From Allomesorhizobium camelthorni (GTDB taxonomy: Bacteria > Pseudomonadota > Alphaproteobacteria > Rhizobiales > Rhizobiaceae), in assembly GCF_011045125.1 (NCBI RefSeq), contig NZ_JAAKZF010000015.1, forward strand, positions 1 through 64,000: DNA of 64,000 bases. Reading direction: 5' to 3'. The translations under genes and the position numbers were made by a program. Under the pieces are notes generated by a model. The model made no database searches and had not been told where the DNA came from. It saw nothing but the letters and a program-made list of their open reading frames with translations. Within the stretch, counting starts at the first letter, position 1, and each line of letters starts with the position of its first letter. This document shows positions 16,620 through 26,430 of this stretch, in pieces.

Positions 16620-16931
16620 CGAACTTCTCGCCAGATCATTAATCGGTTGCGGTCTCATGTCGATTGCTTCGCCGGTCCTACAATTCTTGAGCGGGAGTAA
16701 GTGTCCTTGGGAAGCTGGCGCCACCGGTGGGCTCAAAACGCACGGGAACCACTGGATTGTTTCCCATAGGGCTGCTCCGGATACCCCTCCGGGGGGCGGG
16801 GAACCTGGCGTTCCCGCCTCTCATTTCGAATTAGCTGATCGGGCAATCTTTGACCTTGCGACAAGCCCTACCTGAAAATAGTCTGATCCGGGTTGGCGTG
16901 CTCGGCGCTCAGCAGACAATGAGAGGCGAAA
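16620..16931 (+). promoter_or_regulatory. leader region of the ABC importer operon
   Basis: No gene is seen in these 312 bases. At 16795-16818 there is an inverted repeat (GGCGGGGAAC with GTTCCCGCC) that could form a hairpin about 115 bases before the binding-protein gene; it may be a terminator of the previous gene or a leader structure. The promoter of the importer operon should be here. Confidence 0.35.
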
Positions 16932-17972
16932 ATGAAAAGAATTTTGACCGTTGCCCTGGCTGGGGCAACCTACGTGGCGGCTGCGTTGTCTGCGGCGCCG
17001 GCATTCTCCCAATCAAAAACGCTAACCATCTCCTGGTGGGGCTTCAATGGCGAGAAGCTTGACCAATATATCGTGCAGCCGTTCAAGGAAAAATGTGGTT
17101 GTGAAATCGTATTCGAAACCGGCAACAATGCCGACCGGCTGAACAAGATCAAGATCCGTGGTGGCGAAGGAGTCGATGTAGCCTATTTTACCGACGCCTA
17201 TTCACAGATCGGCATCGAGGAAGGGCTCTTCCTGCCGATCGACAGGGCAAAGATCCCGAATCTCGCGGGGCTCTATGAAATGGCCCAGGCGCCTCAGGGC
17301 GAATACGGTCCCGCCTACTCGCTCGGCCGCGTCGGCATCATCTACGATTCTGCCAAGGTCGGGAACGCAATAACATCCTGGAATGATCTCTGGAGGGATG
17401 AATTTAAAGGCCAAGTGTCACTGCCAGGCATTACCACCACTGCGGGACCGATGGCCGTCATGGTGGCTGGCATGCATGCAGGCGTGGATGCGTTTGAAGA
17501 TCCCGACGCGGCGTTCAAAGCGATCGAGGAGATCAAACCAAACGTCGTCAAGAACTACAACACTGGCTCGGAGCTCATCAATCTCTTCTCGACTGGAGAA
17601 GTATCCGTAGCGATGGCACAGGATTTCACGCTTGCGCAGCTTCAGGCTGCGGTTCCGAGCGCGGTATGGGCCGACATTTCGGAGGGCGCCATCGCTACCA
17701 TGAACACCATCAATATCCCGAAAGGGTCCGAGAATGTCGATCTCGCCCATGAATTCATCAACTTTGTCCTCGACCCTGCCGTGCAGCAGACCCTGGCCGA
17801 AAACGGCGTCGATGCGCCGGTTGTCAAATCGGTCACTTTGACGCCAGAACAGGCGAAGCAATGGACCTACGGCGCGGAGATGATCGAAAGCCTGAAGCGG
17901 GTTGACTACGCGAAGATGAACGCTGCCAAAAGCGAATGGATCGACCGCTGGAACGAGGTGTTCGGCATGTGA
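16932..17972 (+). CDS. ABC importer substrate-binding protein, PotD-like
   Basis: Periplasmic binding protein of 346 aa with a signal peptide (cleavage after APAFSQ or near). The mature part starts TLTISWWGFNGEKLDQYI and has the two-lobed PotD/extracellular binding protein family 1 pattern (GVDVAYFTDAYSQIGIEEGL, later NTGSELINLFSTGEVSVAMAQ and NIPKGSENVDLAHEFINFVLD). The family delivers spermidine, putrescine or related small cations, but also other compounds. It begins the operon: two permeases, an ATPase, an amidohydrolase and a peptidase follow. The neighbouring enzymes suggest a purine-derived or acylated amine ligand rather than free polyamine; this is inference. GAGAGGCGAAA precedes the ATG. 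Confidence 0.85.
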   Translation: MKRILTVALAGATYVAAALSAAPAFSQSKTLTISWWGFNGEKLDQYIVQPFKEKCGCEIVFETGNNADRLNKIKIRGGEGVDVAYFTDAYSQIGIEEGLFLPIDRAKIPNLAGLYEMAQAPQGEYGPAYSLGRVGIIYDSAKVGNAITSWNDLWRDEFKGQVSLPGITTTAGPMAVMVAGMHAGVDAFEDPDAAFKAIEEIKPNVVKNYNTGSELINLFSTGEVSVAMAQDFTLAQLQAAVPSAVWADISEGAIATMNTINIPKGSENVDLAHEFINFVLDPAVQQTLAENGVDAPVVKSVTLTPEQAKQWTYGAEMIESLKRVDYAKMNAAKSEWIDRWNEVFGM

Positions 17973-18082
17973 TCAGTCGCGTTGCGACTTTTCGATCGGC
18001 CTGTATTTGCACCTCATCCGTGGGGTCCTCACAAGGGGCCCCACCTTACTGAAACGTCGGCCTGCGCCCGAAACGAGCGAAA

Positions 18083-18910
18083 ATGCTGAAACGACATGCG
18101 GGATGGGTGATTGCGGCGCCGGCAACGCTCGCCGTCATCATCTTCCTAGTTCTCCCAGTGGCGGCGACAATAGGCACGACCTTCGGCGACCCCGATGGGC
18201 TCTTTGCTGCCTATGCCGACTTCTTCAATAGCGGATTCAGGCGCAACGTTTTGTGGCGCACGCTCGAGATTTCACTGATAACGACGGCTATTTCGCTTTT
18301 CGTTGGTTTCCTCACTGCTTATGTCGTGGCCAAGTCGCCCGGACGGCTGAAAAGCCTCCTTATCATCGCAGCGGTTTTTCCCCTCCTGACTGGGGTCGTC
18401 GTTCGCTCATTCGCCTGGCTGATCATGCTCGGCAAAAACGGCATCCTAAACAATTTCCTCGTCGCAATCGGCGTCACCAACGAGCCTTTGTCGATGCTCT
18501 ACACGCAAGGGGCAGTGATTGCGGCGATGGTCTACCTCTTTGTGCCGCTAACGATCCTCACCTTGGTCGGCGTGCTCGAGAACATTCCCGAAGATGTCGT
18601 TCAGGCCTCCGCATCGCTTGGAGCAACTCCGGCCGCCACCTTCCGGCAGGTCATCCTGCCGCTTGCCGTGCCAGGCCTTATCGTCGGAGCAGTCCTCGTA
18701 TTCACCGGCTCCTTCACCGCCTATGCCACTCCTCAGCTCGTCGGCGGCGAGCGACAAATGGTGATGGGCACATTGATGTATCAGCGCGCCATGGTTTCAT
18801 TCGACTGGGTCGGTGCCTCAACCATCGCGGCCATCATGGTGGTTCTGACGATAACGGTCGTCTTGGCGATGAGCCGCATGGCGCGTCGACTCAACCCGAT
18901 GGCGACATGA
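18083..18910 (+). CDS. ABC importer permease, PotB-like
   Basis: Inner-membrane permease of 275 aa with about six hydrophobic segments. The binding-protein-dependent transport signature is visible (EDVVQASASLGATPAATFRQVILPLAVPGL), the EAA-like loop that contacts the ATPase. It resembles the PotB/PotH subunit. The stop overlaps the next permease start by four bases (ATGA), so the two are coupled. A gap of 110 bases separates it from the binding-protein gene. Confidence 0.87.
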   Translation: MLKRHAGWVIAAPATLAVIIFLVLPVAATIGTTFGDPDGLFAAYADFFNSGFRRNVLWRTLEISLITTAISLFVGFLTAYVVAKSPGRLKSLLIIAAVFPLLTGVVVRSFAWLIMLGKNGILNNFLVAIGVTNEPLSMLYTQGAVIAAMVYLFVPLTILTLVGVLENIPEDVVQASASLGATPAATFRQVILPLAVPGLIVGAVLVFTGSFTAYATPQLVGGERQMVMGTLMYQRAMVSFDWVGASTIAAIMVVLTITVVLAMSRMARRLNPMAT

Positions 18911-19698
18911 TGACCAGCCGTATCCATCCCCTGCTCCTGCTGTCCACGGTGCTGGTCTACATATTCCTTATGGGTCCGCTGATCATCGTTTTCGGCGCTT
19001 CGCTCAGCGACACTACCTACCTGACTTTCCCCCCGCAGGGCCTGACGTTGCGCTGGTTTGAGAACATCTTCAAGATCGGCGCCTTCCGCCGCACGATCGT
19101 GACCAGCCTCGAGCTTGCCTTTCTCGCAACCGGACTTGCCCTGTTTATCGGCATACCAGCCGCCTACGCGCTCAACCGCTACAGGGTCCAGCTCCCGACC
19201 TGGCTGTCGACGGTATTCGTGCTGCCGATCCTTGTGCCGGAGATCGTTTTCGGTTTTTCGCTACTGAAATCCGTCGCCGTAGGCGCTTCCGCTCCGATCT
19301 TCGTCGCGCTGTTGATAGGCCACACGCTGCTCGTTCTGCCCTATTGCGTGAGGGTTATCTCGGCCAGTCTTGCGTCCTTCGATTTCTCGATCGAGGAGGC
19401 GGCGGTCAGCCTCGGCAGCCCGCCGATCAAGACGTTCTTCACCGTCGTTCTGCCGAATGTCCGGTCCGGCGTCATTGCGGCCTTCATTCTAGCCTTCATC
19501 ACATCGATCAACGACGTGTCGACGTCGCTGTTCCTGACCGGACCGGGAATCTCGACGCTGCCGATCCAGATACTCGCTCATGTCGAGCAGTTCTTTGACC
19601 CCACGATCGCTTCCGTTTCCGTGCTCCTGATGCTGCTGACCGTCGCCGTCATGGCTATCATCGAGCGCACGCTCGGCCTCACTTTCCTCGCCAAATAA
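18907..19698 (+). CDS. ABC importer permease, PotC-like
   Basis: Second permease, 263 aa, with six hydrophobic segments and the EAA loop SIEEAAVSLGSPPIKTFFTVV. The frame is open far upstream inside the first permease gene, but the ATG at 18907 overlapping the preceding stop gives the normal length and a hydrophobic N-terminus (RIHPLLLLSTVLVYIFLMGP). It forms the PotBC-type channel with the preceding gene product and is followed after 10 bases by the ATPase. Confidence 0.87.
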   Translation: MMTSRIHPLLLLSTVLVYIFLMGPLIIVFGASLSDTTYLTFPPQGLTLRWFENIFKIGAFRRTIVTSLELAFLATGLALFIGIPAAYALNRYRVQLPTWLSTVFVLPILVPEIVFGFSLLKSVAVGASAPIFVALLIGHTLLVLPYCVRVISASLASFDFSIEEAAVSLGSPPIKTFFTVVLPNVRSGVIAAFILAFITSINDVSTSLFLTGPGISTLPIQILAHVEQFFDPTIASVSVLLMLLTVAVMAIIERTLGLTFLAK

Positions 19699-19708
19699 AC
19701 AAGAGCTA

Positions 19709-20776
19709 ATGACACTTCCCCTGACGATTGAAAACCTTACAGCCCATTACGGGCCGACGAAGGTGCTGGAGGACCTGTCGCTTTCCGTCGGCGCCGGCGA
19801 ACTGGTCTCGCTGCTCGGCGCCAGTGGCTGCGGCAAGACAACGACATTGCGGCTGGTCGCCGGCTTCCTTGAGCCGACAGCGGGCACGATCCTGCTCGGC
19901 GGAAAGGACCTGACCAAGCTTCCCGCCTACAAGCGGGACATCGGCCTCGTCTTCCAGAACTACGCGCTGTTTCCGCATCTTTCCGTGCTCGAAAATGTTG
20001 CTTTCGGCCTGAAGCAGCGTGGAATTTCACCGGCCGAACGCCAGAAGCGGGCGCTTGCGATGCTCGAGCGTGTTGGCCTGTCGCCGCTTGCCGACCGCCT
20101 TCCCGGCGCGCTTTCAGGTGGCCAGAAGCAGCGCGTGGCGCTCGCTCGCGCGCTGGTCATCGAGCCGCCACTCCTAATGTTCGACGAACCGCTCTCCAAT
20201 CTCGACGCCAAGCTTCGTATCGATATGCGGGTCGAGATACGCCAGCTTCAGAGAGCCAACGGCACGACCTCGGTCTATGTCACGCACGACCAGGAGGAAG
20301 CCTTCTCCATCTCCGACCGCGTCGCCATCATGAATGCCGGGCGCATTATGCAATTCGACACGCCGGAAGTGCTCTATCAGCGACCGGCTAACGCCTTCGT
20401 CGCCCGTTTTGTCGGCTTCGAAAATCTGATCCCCATGCACGTCTTGGCACGTCAGGGCGAGCAGGTCATCGCGGAGGCGGCGGGCGGCGTGAAACTGCAT
20501 TTCAACCAGGACAGGTTCGGTCAGATTCCTGATGACTTCGTGCTGGCCGCAAGAGCCGACGGACTTGCCGCGACCGCCAATCTTGCTGCCGAAGGGCTGC
20601 CGGCTATGCTTGGCCTCAGAACTTATCTGGGCCGTGCCTACCAGTATCAGTGCGAGACGGCGGCCGGCCTGCTGGTCGCCAACGGCTCATTGTCGGACCC
20701 GCTCAGGTCCGGAGATGGCGCAAGGCTCGTTCCGCTCCCCGAGCAATGCTGCATCCTCGCGCCGGAGCACTCGTAA
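19709..20776 (+). CDS. ABC importer ATPase, PotA-like
   Basis: Cytoplasmic ATPase of 355 aa. Walker A is GASGCGKTTTLRL, the Q loop lies in LVFQNYALFPHLSV, the signature is LSGGQKQRVALARAL, Walker B LLMFDEPLSNLDAKL, and the switch histidine is in YVTHDQEEAF. The C-terminal about 110 residues form the regulatory TOBE domain typical of PotA/UgpC-class proteins. Its stop and the start of the amidohydrolase gene share one base (TAATG). Confidence 0.9.
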   Translation: MTLPLTIENLTAHYGPTKVLEDLSLSVGAGELVSLLGASGCGKTTTLRLVAGFLEPTAGTILLGGKDLTKLPAYKRDIGLVFQNYALFPHLSVLENVAFGLKQRGISPAERQKRALAMLERVGLSPLADRLPGALSGGQKQRVALARALVIEPPLLMFDEPLSNLDAKLRIDMRVEIRQLQRANGTTSVYVTHDQEEAFSISDRVAIMNAGRIMQFDTPEVLYQRPANAFVARFVGFENLIPMHVLARQGEQVIAEAAGGVKLHFNQDRFGQIPDDFVLAARADGLAATANLAAEGLPAMLGLRTYLGRAYQYQCETAAGLLVANGSLSDPLRSGDGARLVPLPEQCCILAPEHS

Positions 20777-22098
20777 TGTCCATTCTGATCAAGAACGCCT
20801 TGCTCCTCCCGATCGACGACGAGATGACCGTCGTCGAGAATGGCTATGTCATTATCGAAGAGGATACGATCGCAGCGATGGGCGCCGGACCCGCGCCCGA
20901 TGTGTCCGGCACTGAAGTGGTCGACGCGGATGGCGACGTGCTGATGCCTGGCATGGTCAACCCGCATTGCCACATGGCGATGACGCTCTTCCGCGGCCTC
21001 GGGGAGGATGTCGATGACCGGCTCTATCGCTACGTCCTTCCGATGGAACGGAAATTCGTCACTCCGGAGATGGTGCGTGTCGGCACGCGGCTCGCCGCGC
21101 TGGAACTCATAGAGGCCGGCGTCACCGCCGTCGCTGACATGTATTATTTTGAAGCCGAAGTCGGGCGTGCCGTTGACGAAGCCGGTATCCGCGGAGTCGT
21201 CGGCCAGACAATCGCAGATTTCGATCCGCCGGACCATCGGACGATTGACGAAGGCTTTGCCCTCACCGAGAAACTGGTCGCGGAATTCAGAGGCCATGAC
21301 CGTGTCGTCCCTTCGATCGCGCCGCATGCGCCTTATTCGACCGATATCGCTGTGATGAATCGCGTCGCACGGTGGTCGGATGACCATCCGGACGTGCCGG
21401 TGCAGATTCACTTGGCCGAGATGGCCTCGGAGATGGAGTGGTGCGCCAAAAATTACGGCATGCGCCCAGTCGAGGTCGTCGAAAAAGCGGGACTGCTCAA
21501 AAAGGGCCTGATCTGCGCCCACTGCCTTCATGTCAACGAAAGCGACATCGAGAAGATGGCGCACGCCAAGGTTTGCGTCGCCCACAATGCGCGTTCGAAC
21601 GCGAAGGCCGGACGGGGAATCGCGCCGGTCGAAGCGATGCGCAAGGCCGGAATTCCGGTCGGGATAGCGACTGACGGCCCCATGAGCGGCAACACCCTCG
21701 ACCTCTTCTCGCAGTTCGCTCCGGTGTCAATGTTCCAGAAGCTGCTCGGCCACAGCCGCAAGCCCATGCCGGCGGCCGAGGTCATCCGTATGGCGACCAT
21801 CGAGGCCGCGCGCGTGCTCAGTCTGGACCGCCAGATCGGCTCGCTGAAGCCGGGCAAGAAGGCCGACCTCATCCGCATCGATCTCTCCGCGCCGCGCATG
21901 CAGCCAGTCTACGACGTGTATGCCACGCTGGTCTTTTCGGCTATGCCTGCCGACGTCCGCGACGTGATGGTGGCGGGGCGCTGGCTGATGCGCGACCGCG
22001 AGGTGCTGAGCCTGGAGCGCAAAAAGATCATGCGTGACGCCTTGCAGATCGCGCGTCAGTTCAAAGCCGAAATGGCGCGGATCGACGCCGGGGCGTGA
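20776..22098 (+). CDS. amidohydrolase, TRZ/ATZ or SAH/MTA deaminase-like
   Basis: A 440 aa cytoplasmic metal-dependent deaminase. Ligand motifs of the amidohydrolase superfamily are intact: NPHCHMAMTLFRGL, APHAPYSTD, IHLAEMASE and IATDGPMSGNTLDLF, ending in the LKPGKKADLI segment. This set matches the group of S-adenosylhomocysteine, methylthioadenosine, 8-oxoguanine and triazine deaminases; the exact purine or analogue is not determinable. Start ATG 20776 shares a base with the ATPase stop, so transport and deamination are co-expressed. The next gene, an M20 peptidase, follows after 20 bases. Confidence 0.85.
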   Translation: MSILIKNALLLPIDDEMTVVENGYVIIEEDTIAAMGAGPAPDVSGTEVVDADGDVLMPGMVNPHCHMAMTLFRGLGEDVDDRLYRYVLPMERKFVTPEMVRVGTRLAALELIEAGVTAVADMYYFEAEVGRAVDEAGIRGVVGQTIADFDPPDHRTIDEGFALTEKLVAEFRGHDRVVPSIAPHAPYSTDIAVMNRVARWSDDHPDVPVQIHLAEMASEMEWCAKNYGMRPVEVVEKAGLLKKGLICAHCLHVNESDIEKMAHAKVCVAHNARSNAKAGRGIAPVEAMRKAGIPVGIATDGPMSGNTLDLFSQFAPVSMFQKLLGHSRKPMPAAEVIRMATIEAARVLSLDRQIGSLKPGKKADLIRIDLSAPRMQPVYDVYATLVFSAMPADVRDVMVAGRWLMRDREVLSLERKKIMRDALQIARQFKAEMARIDAGA

Positions 22099-22118
22099 AT
22101 CAAGTCCGAGGAGTGAAC

Positions 22119-23530
22119 ATGGCCGACAATGCGACTTCCGGAATGTCCAGCGCGGTCCTCGACCAGGTTCTGGCGCACGTCGATGCAGGCATCGACGACA
22201 GCCTCACCCGGCTGTTCGAGCTGATCCGCATTCCGTCAGTTTCGACCGGTCCGGCATATGCAGACCATTGCGCCCGAGCCGCTGAGTGGCTTTCGCGCGA
22301 CCTCGCTGGCCTCGGCTTCGAGGCGTCGGTGCGCCCTACTACCGGTCATCCCATGGTTGTTGCGCATGATCGTGCGGTTTCCGGACCGCACGTGCTGTTC
22401 TACGGCCACTATGACGTCCAGCCGGTCGACCCGTTAGAACTGTGGGAATCGGACCCGTTCGAGCCGATGCTGGTTCCGCAGCCAGGCGGCGACACACATA
22501 TCGTGGCGCGTGGCGCGTCGGACGACAAAGGCCAGTTAATGACTTTTGTGGAGGCCTGCCGAGCGTGGAAGGTGGTGACCGGCCGCCTGCCGGTGAAGGT
22601 CTCGATGCTGTTCGAGGGCGAGGAGGAATCGGGCAGCCCGAGCCTCGCCCCTTCCTCGAACAAGCCGGCAAAGAACTCCGCGCGGATGTCGCTCTCGTGT
22701 GCGACACGGATATGTGGGATGCGAAAACGCCAGCAATCACCACCATGCTGAGGGGCGTGCTGAAGGAGGAGGTCGAAATTTCTTGCGCCGATCGCGACCT
22801 GCATTCGGGTATGTTCGGCAACGCGGCCCGCAATGCCTTGCAGGTGATGGCGGACGTCATAGGAAGCCTGCGGACACCTGACGGGAGCGTCGCGGTGCCG
22901 AGCTTTTATGATGGCGTCAGCGAACTGCCGGAGGAGATAGGTGCTCAATGGCGGCGGTTGCCATTCGACCAAGAAAAGTTCCTGAGGGACATCGGCTTGC
23001 GAATTCCGGCCGGCGAGAAAGGCCGGTCTACCCTCGAGCAAGTTTGGGCGCGACCGAGTTGCGAGGTCAATGGGGTGACCGGCGGCTACACCGGCGAGGG
23101 TTTCAAAACTGTGATTCCAGCCAAGGCCAGCGCCAAGATCTCCTTCCGGCTGGTGGAGGGCCAGGATCCGGAAAAGATACGGGCAGCGTTTCGCGCGCAT
23201 GTGCGGGCGAATGTGCCGGAGGATTGCAGCGTCACGTTTCGCGACCATGGCGGCAGCCCGGCAACGGTCATGCCGATCGATGGCGATTTTCTGCGCAAGG
23301 CGCTAGCGGCGCTGACTTGCGAATGGGGAAGGGAGGCAGCAGTGGCCGGCACCGGTGGATCGATCCCGATTCTTGGTGAATTCAAGCGTCTGCTCGGTAT
23401 GGATTCGCTGCTCGTCGGCTTCGCGCGCTTCGACAATCGGGTGCACAGTCCGAACGAGAAGTATGACCTCTCAAGCTTTCACAAAGGCATACGCTCATGG
23501 GTGCGCATCCTTGCTGCGTTCGCGGACTGA
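22119..23530 (+). pseudogene. M20-family metallopeptidase, frameshifted
   Basis: Zinc-dependent M20 peptidase or deacylase (DapE/ArgE/CPG2 group). The first frame (start MADNATSGM, with GAGGAG upstream) has LFYGHYDVQPVDPLELWESD, RGASDDKGQL and FEGEEESGSPSLAP, then loses homology. The rest (FLEQAGKELRADVALVCDTD, SCADRDLHSGMFGN, GTGGSIPILGEF, and a final RVHSPNEKYD) lies in another frame from about 22652. Adding one C to the CCCC run at 22648-22651 joins them into a normal 470 aa protein. It is therefore a recent one-base deletion or a sequencing error. As written the product lacks the dimerisation and second metal-binding parts. It ends the importer operon and is convergent with the adenine-deaminase-like gene. 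Confidence 0.8.
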
Positions 23531-23542
23531 GGGGGCGGAAAG

Positions 23543-25417
23543 CTACCATACGACCGGATGGCTTTCACCGGTCTGCACGTTGACGAAGCCTTGAGGAATC
23601 GCCTCCGTTGGCGCGACGAGAACCCAACGCCAAGGCGCGCAGGTAAGAGTGGCGAACTGTAGCCGCTCGGGGAAGCCGGGAAACCAGCGCGGCGAGAATG
23701 TCGGCTCGTAGAGCCAGTCCACTTTCGCCGCTTCAGCGTAAAGCCGCCGCATATCGGCGTCGTATTCTTCGGCCGGACGACAGGTCATCAACCCACCGAC
23801 CTCATAGACTACCTCGGCGGCGACCTGGCCCTCGCGCACAAGCACCCAGCCGCCCTGGTTATCACGGATGCGGTTCACGACCGTCGCCATCGCCACATCG
23901 GACGAGCCGACTACCCAGATGTTGTGCTTGTCATGCGCCACGGTGCAACCAGCGGCAGTGTGCGGTGTCGCCGGTCCGCAACCGAGCCAGAACATCTTCG
24001 CCACTCTGCCTTCGCCTGAGAAGCGGTCGACAATGGCGAATTTGGTGATGTTCCTGGCCGTGTCACGCTGGACCTCGCCATGTTCCACGGCGAGCTCCGT
24101 CTCGATGAACGCGTCATGCCAGTGAAACGGCCTGAGTAGCGCCGCCTTCATAGTGGTGCGCCCCGGAGTGGCAGGAATGGCGAAATCCTCGGCCTTGAGG
24201 TCGCGGGCGATCTTGATCGTCTTGGTCGCCCAGTCCGGCCAATCGATCTTGGGTAGCGGGCCCAGATAGTCTTTCGCCGCCGAGACTTGGCTTCCGTCGG
24301 CCCAGACTTCCGCGATGGAAAGAGCCGCCACATCGTTGAGGAGCACGAAATCGGCATAGCGGCCGGGCGCCAGGCTGCCGACAAACGGCGTCAGCCGCAT
24401 GTGTCGGGCCGGGTTAATCGTGACGCACTGGATTGCGATCTCGGGAGCCAGTCCGCTAGTGATCGCCAAACGCAAATTATGGTCCGTCGCTCCCAGCTCG
24501 ATTGTTTCGCTGGCGCCGCGATCGTCCGTGGCGAAAGCGATCTGCGACCAATCGGCGAGTCCGCGTTTCATCAAGCCGCGGATGATCTCCGGCATGGTAT
24601 GCGGGCGGATCTCGATGAAAATGCCACGTCCGAGTTTGTCCCACGCCTCATCCGCCGTCCAGGCTTCGTGATCGCCTGCCAGCCCCGCCGCTGCGAAGGC
24701 GTTGATTGAGGGCAAATCGCGCAGCCCCGCGCCGTGGCCCTCGACCACGCCACGCTTTTCAAAGGTCGCGCGGATCATGCCCCACAGGCGCTCATGGGAT
24801 GGATTTTCCGGATTCCAGACGGCCGGCCAGTCCATCACCTCGTCAAGACCGGCCGCCATGGCGCTGGCGTCGAGAAAGGCCGCCTGCTCAGCATAGCCAT
24901 AGTGCCCGCCGCCCCACTCATAAGCCGTCGGCGGCACGGCGGAGCCCGGCAGCGGAAATATCTTCAGCGGCGAGCCCCGGTGGCGCGCCGCAAGCCAGAA
25001 TTCGAGATTGTGCTCGCCGCTTACATTGGAGAATTCGTGGCTGGCCTCGCAGGTCCAGGTATTGCCGCGAGGCAACACTAGTGCCGCCTCGAATTCGGGC
25101 GTCAAATGCGAACTTTCGATATGCTTGTGCACCTCGCCGAACCCGGGCACAGCCGAAAGCCCTGATCGATCGACGCGCTCCCTGACCTCGCCGGAATACG
25201 CGCCCGCGGGTCCAACCCAGGCGATCCGCCTGCCGCGGATCACGATATCCTGGTCTTCCGCCCAGGTGCGGGTATGGACGTCGAGCAACCGCCCGACCCT
25301 GACGATCCGGTCCGCCGGGCGCTTTCCGAGCGCCACGAGCACTAGATCTTGGCGGATAGCGACCTCATCGGCGGCGTTGATCAGGAGGTCGTCGGGCAAG
25401 GGCGCGGATTCAATCAC
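23543..25417 (-). CDS. adenine deaminase-like amidohydrolase
   Basis: A 624 aa protein of the adenine deaminase family (adenine to hypoxanthine plus ammonia). Matching parts are LSAVPGFGEVHKHIESSHL, VVEGHGAGL, AAGLAGDHEAW, AFATDDRGASE and the ASLAPGRYAD-type end of the barrel (VGSLAPGRYADFVLLNDV), then the long C-terminal domain special to Ade proteins (AHDKHNIWVVGSSDVAM). The usual IDxHxHIESS is GEVHKHIESS here: both histidines remain but the preceding ID is replaced, so substrate or metal use may differ. The gene faces the importer operon tail to tail and is divergent from the nucleoside hydrolase gene, 88 bases away. Confidence 0.8.
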   Translation of the reverse strand: MIESAPLPDDLLINAADEVAIRQDLVLVALGKRPADRIVRVGRLLDVHTRTWAEDQDIVIRGRRIAWVGPAGAYSGEVRERVDRSGLSAVPGFGEVHKHIESSHLTPEFEAALVLPRGNTWTCEASHEFSNVSGEHNLEFWLAARHRGSPLKIFPLPGSAVPPTAYEWGGGHYGYAEQAAFLDASAMAAGLDEVMDWPAVWNPENPSHERLWGMIRATFEKRGVVEGHGAGLRDLPSINAFAAAGLAGDHEAWTADEAWDKLGRGIFIEIRPHTMPEIIRGLMKRGLADWSQIAFATDDRGASETIELGATDHNLRLAITSGLAPEIAIQCVTINPARHMRLTPFVGSLAPGRYADFVLLNDVAALSIAEVWADGSQVSAAKDYLGPLPKIDWPDWATKTIKIARDLKAEDFAIPATPGRTTMKAALLRPFHWHDAFIETELAVEHGEVQRDTARNITKFAIVDRFSGEGRVAKMFWLGCGPATPHTAAGCTVAHDKHNIWVVGSSDVAMATVVNRIRDNQGGWVLVREGQVAAEVVYEVGGLMTCRPAEEYDADMRRLYAEAAKVDWLYEPTFSPRWFPGFPERLQFATLTCAPWRWVLVAPTEAIPQGFVNVQTGESHPVVW

Positions 25418-25505
25418 GTCGTTATTTCCAGTTTCGGCTTGATTGTTGTGACCTTAAAATGGGATGCGAGGCCAGCGTCATCTTCGCCTCTCCGGACTGT
25501 TCTTC

Positions 25506-26426
25506 ATGCCACCCATCTCACCCCGCGCCACCGTCATCGACACTGATCCCGGTATCGACGATGCAGTCGCAATCCTTTTTGCGCTGAACTCGCCCGAATT
25601 CGACATACACTGCATCACGACGGTCGCAGGCAATATCGGCATCACAACGACGACCCGCAATGCGGGCAGAATTCTGGCCCTGGCGGAACGCCCGGAAATT
25701 CCGGTCATCGCCGGAGCGAAGGAGCCGCTGTCTCGCAAAGGATTCGATACGGCCGATATCCACGGAAATGACGGCTTAGGCGGCGTCGTATTTCCGGAGC
25801 CTGCGGCGCCGATCGCCGGAGATGACGCCGTGGGATGGCTGGCACGACTGTTGGACGAAACCAAGCCGGGCATGCTCGACATCCTGGCGCTCGGTCCGCT
25901 CACCAATATTGCCCGTCTGGTGATGGACCATCCTTCCTCGACTCGCCGCATAGGCCGGATCGTCGCGATGGGCGGGGCAGTGCGCGAGCCGGGAAATGTC
26001 GGCCCGCGCGCCGAGTTTAACATTGCCGCCGATCCCGAAGCCGCCGCAGTGGTTTTCGCCGCCGGTCTTCCGCTCACTCTGATCCCGCTCGATGTTACTC
26101 GGAAGGTGCGAGCGACGCGTGGCTATATCACTGCGATGAGGAAAGCCGGCAGACCGGCCGCGATCGCCTCAGCCGATTTGATCGACGCCTATTTCCACAC
26201 CACGGCAGGCGGCGAAAGCCGACCGCTTCACGATCCCTGCGTAATGCTTTATGCGCTGCGGCCCGATCTATTCGGCTGCGAGCAGCTTGGATTTTCAGTG
26301 GATTGCGGCGCGGGTGCCGACGCCGGCGCGCTGACCATCGACCCAGGCGCTTCCAGGATTTCAGTCGCCAAAACGGTGGAGGGATCAGGGGCATTGACGC
26401 TGCTCGCGGAACGACTAGCGGACTGA
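25506..26426 (+). CDS. nucleoside hydrolase (inosine-uridine preferring family)
   Basis: A 306 aa ribohydrolase that splits nucleosides into base and ribose. The calcium-binding N-terminal motif DTDPGIDDAVAIL and the C-terminal HDPCVMLYAL, with the catalytic histidine, are both present, as are GNDGLGG and AEFNIAADPEAA. The ATG at 25506 gives the normal start for the family; an upstream ATG at 25464 would add 14 residues. No strong ribosome binding site is seen at either. With the adjacent deaminases and phosphoribosyltransferase it fits a purine scavenging set. It converges on the next gene with 4 bases between stops. Confidence 0.88.
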   Translation: MPPISPRATVIDTDPGIDDAVAILFALNSPEFDIHCITTVAGNIGITTTTRNAGRILALAERPEIPVIAGAKEPLSRKGFDTADIHGNDGLGGVVFPEPAAPIAGDDAVGWLARLLDETKPGMLDILALGPLTNIARLVMDHPSSTRRIGRIVAMGGAVREPGNVGPRAEFNIAADPEAAAVVFAAGLPLTLIPLDVTRKVRATRGYITAMRKAGRPAAIASADLIDAYFHTTAGGESRPLHDPCVMLYALRPDLFGCEQLGFSVDCGAGADAGALTIDPGASRISVAKTVEGSGALTLLAERLAD

Positions 26427-26430
26427 CCGA

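Noticed and set aside
18253-18906. Long N-terminal extension of the second permease
   Set aside because: This stretch is the out-of-frame 3' part of the first permease gene; the ATG at 18907 gives the normal permease.
22442-23530. Separate plus-strand gene of 362 codons
   Set aside because: Its first part is out-of-frame translation of the M20 peptidase; only from about 22652 does it carry the peptidase C-terminal motifs, so it is the shifted half of one gene.
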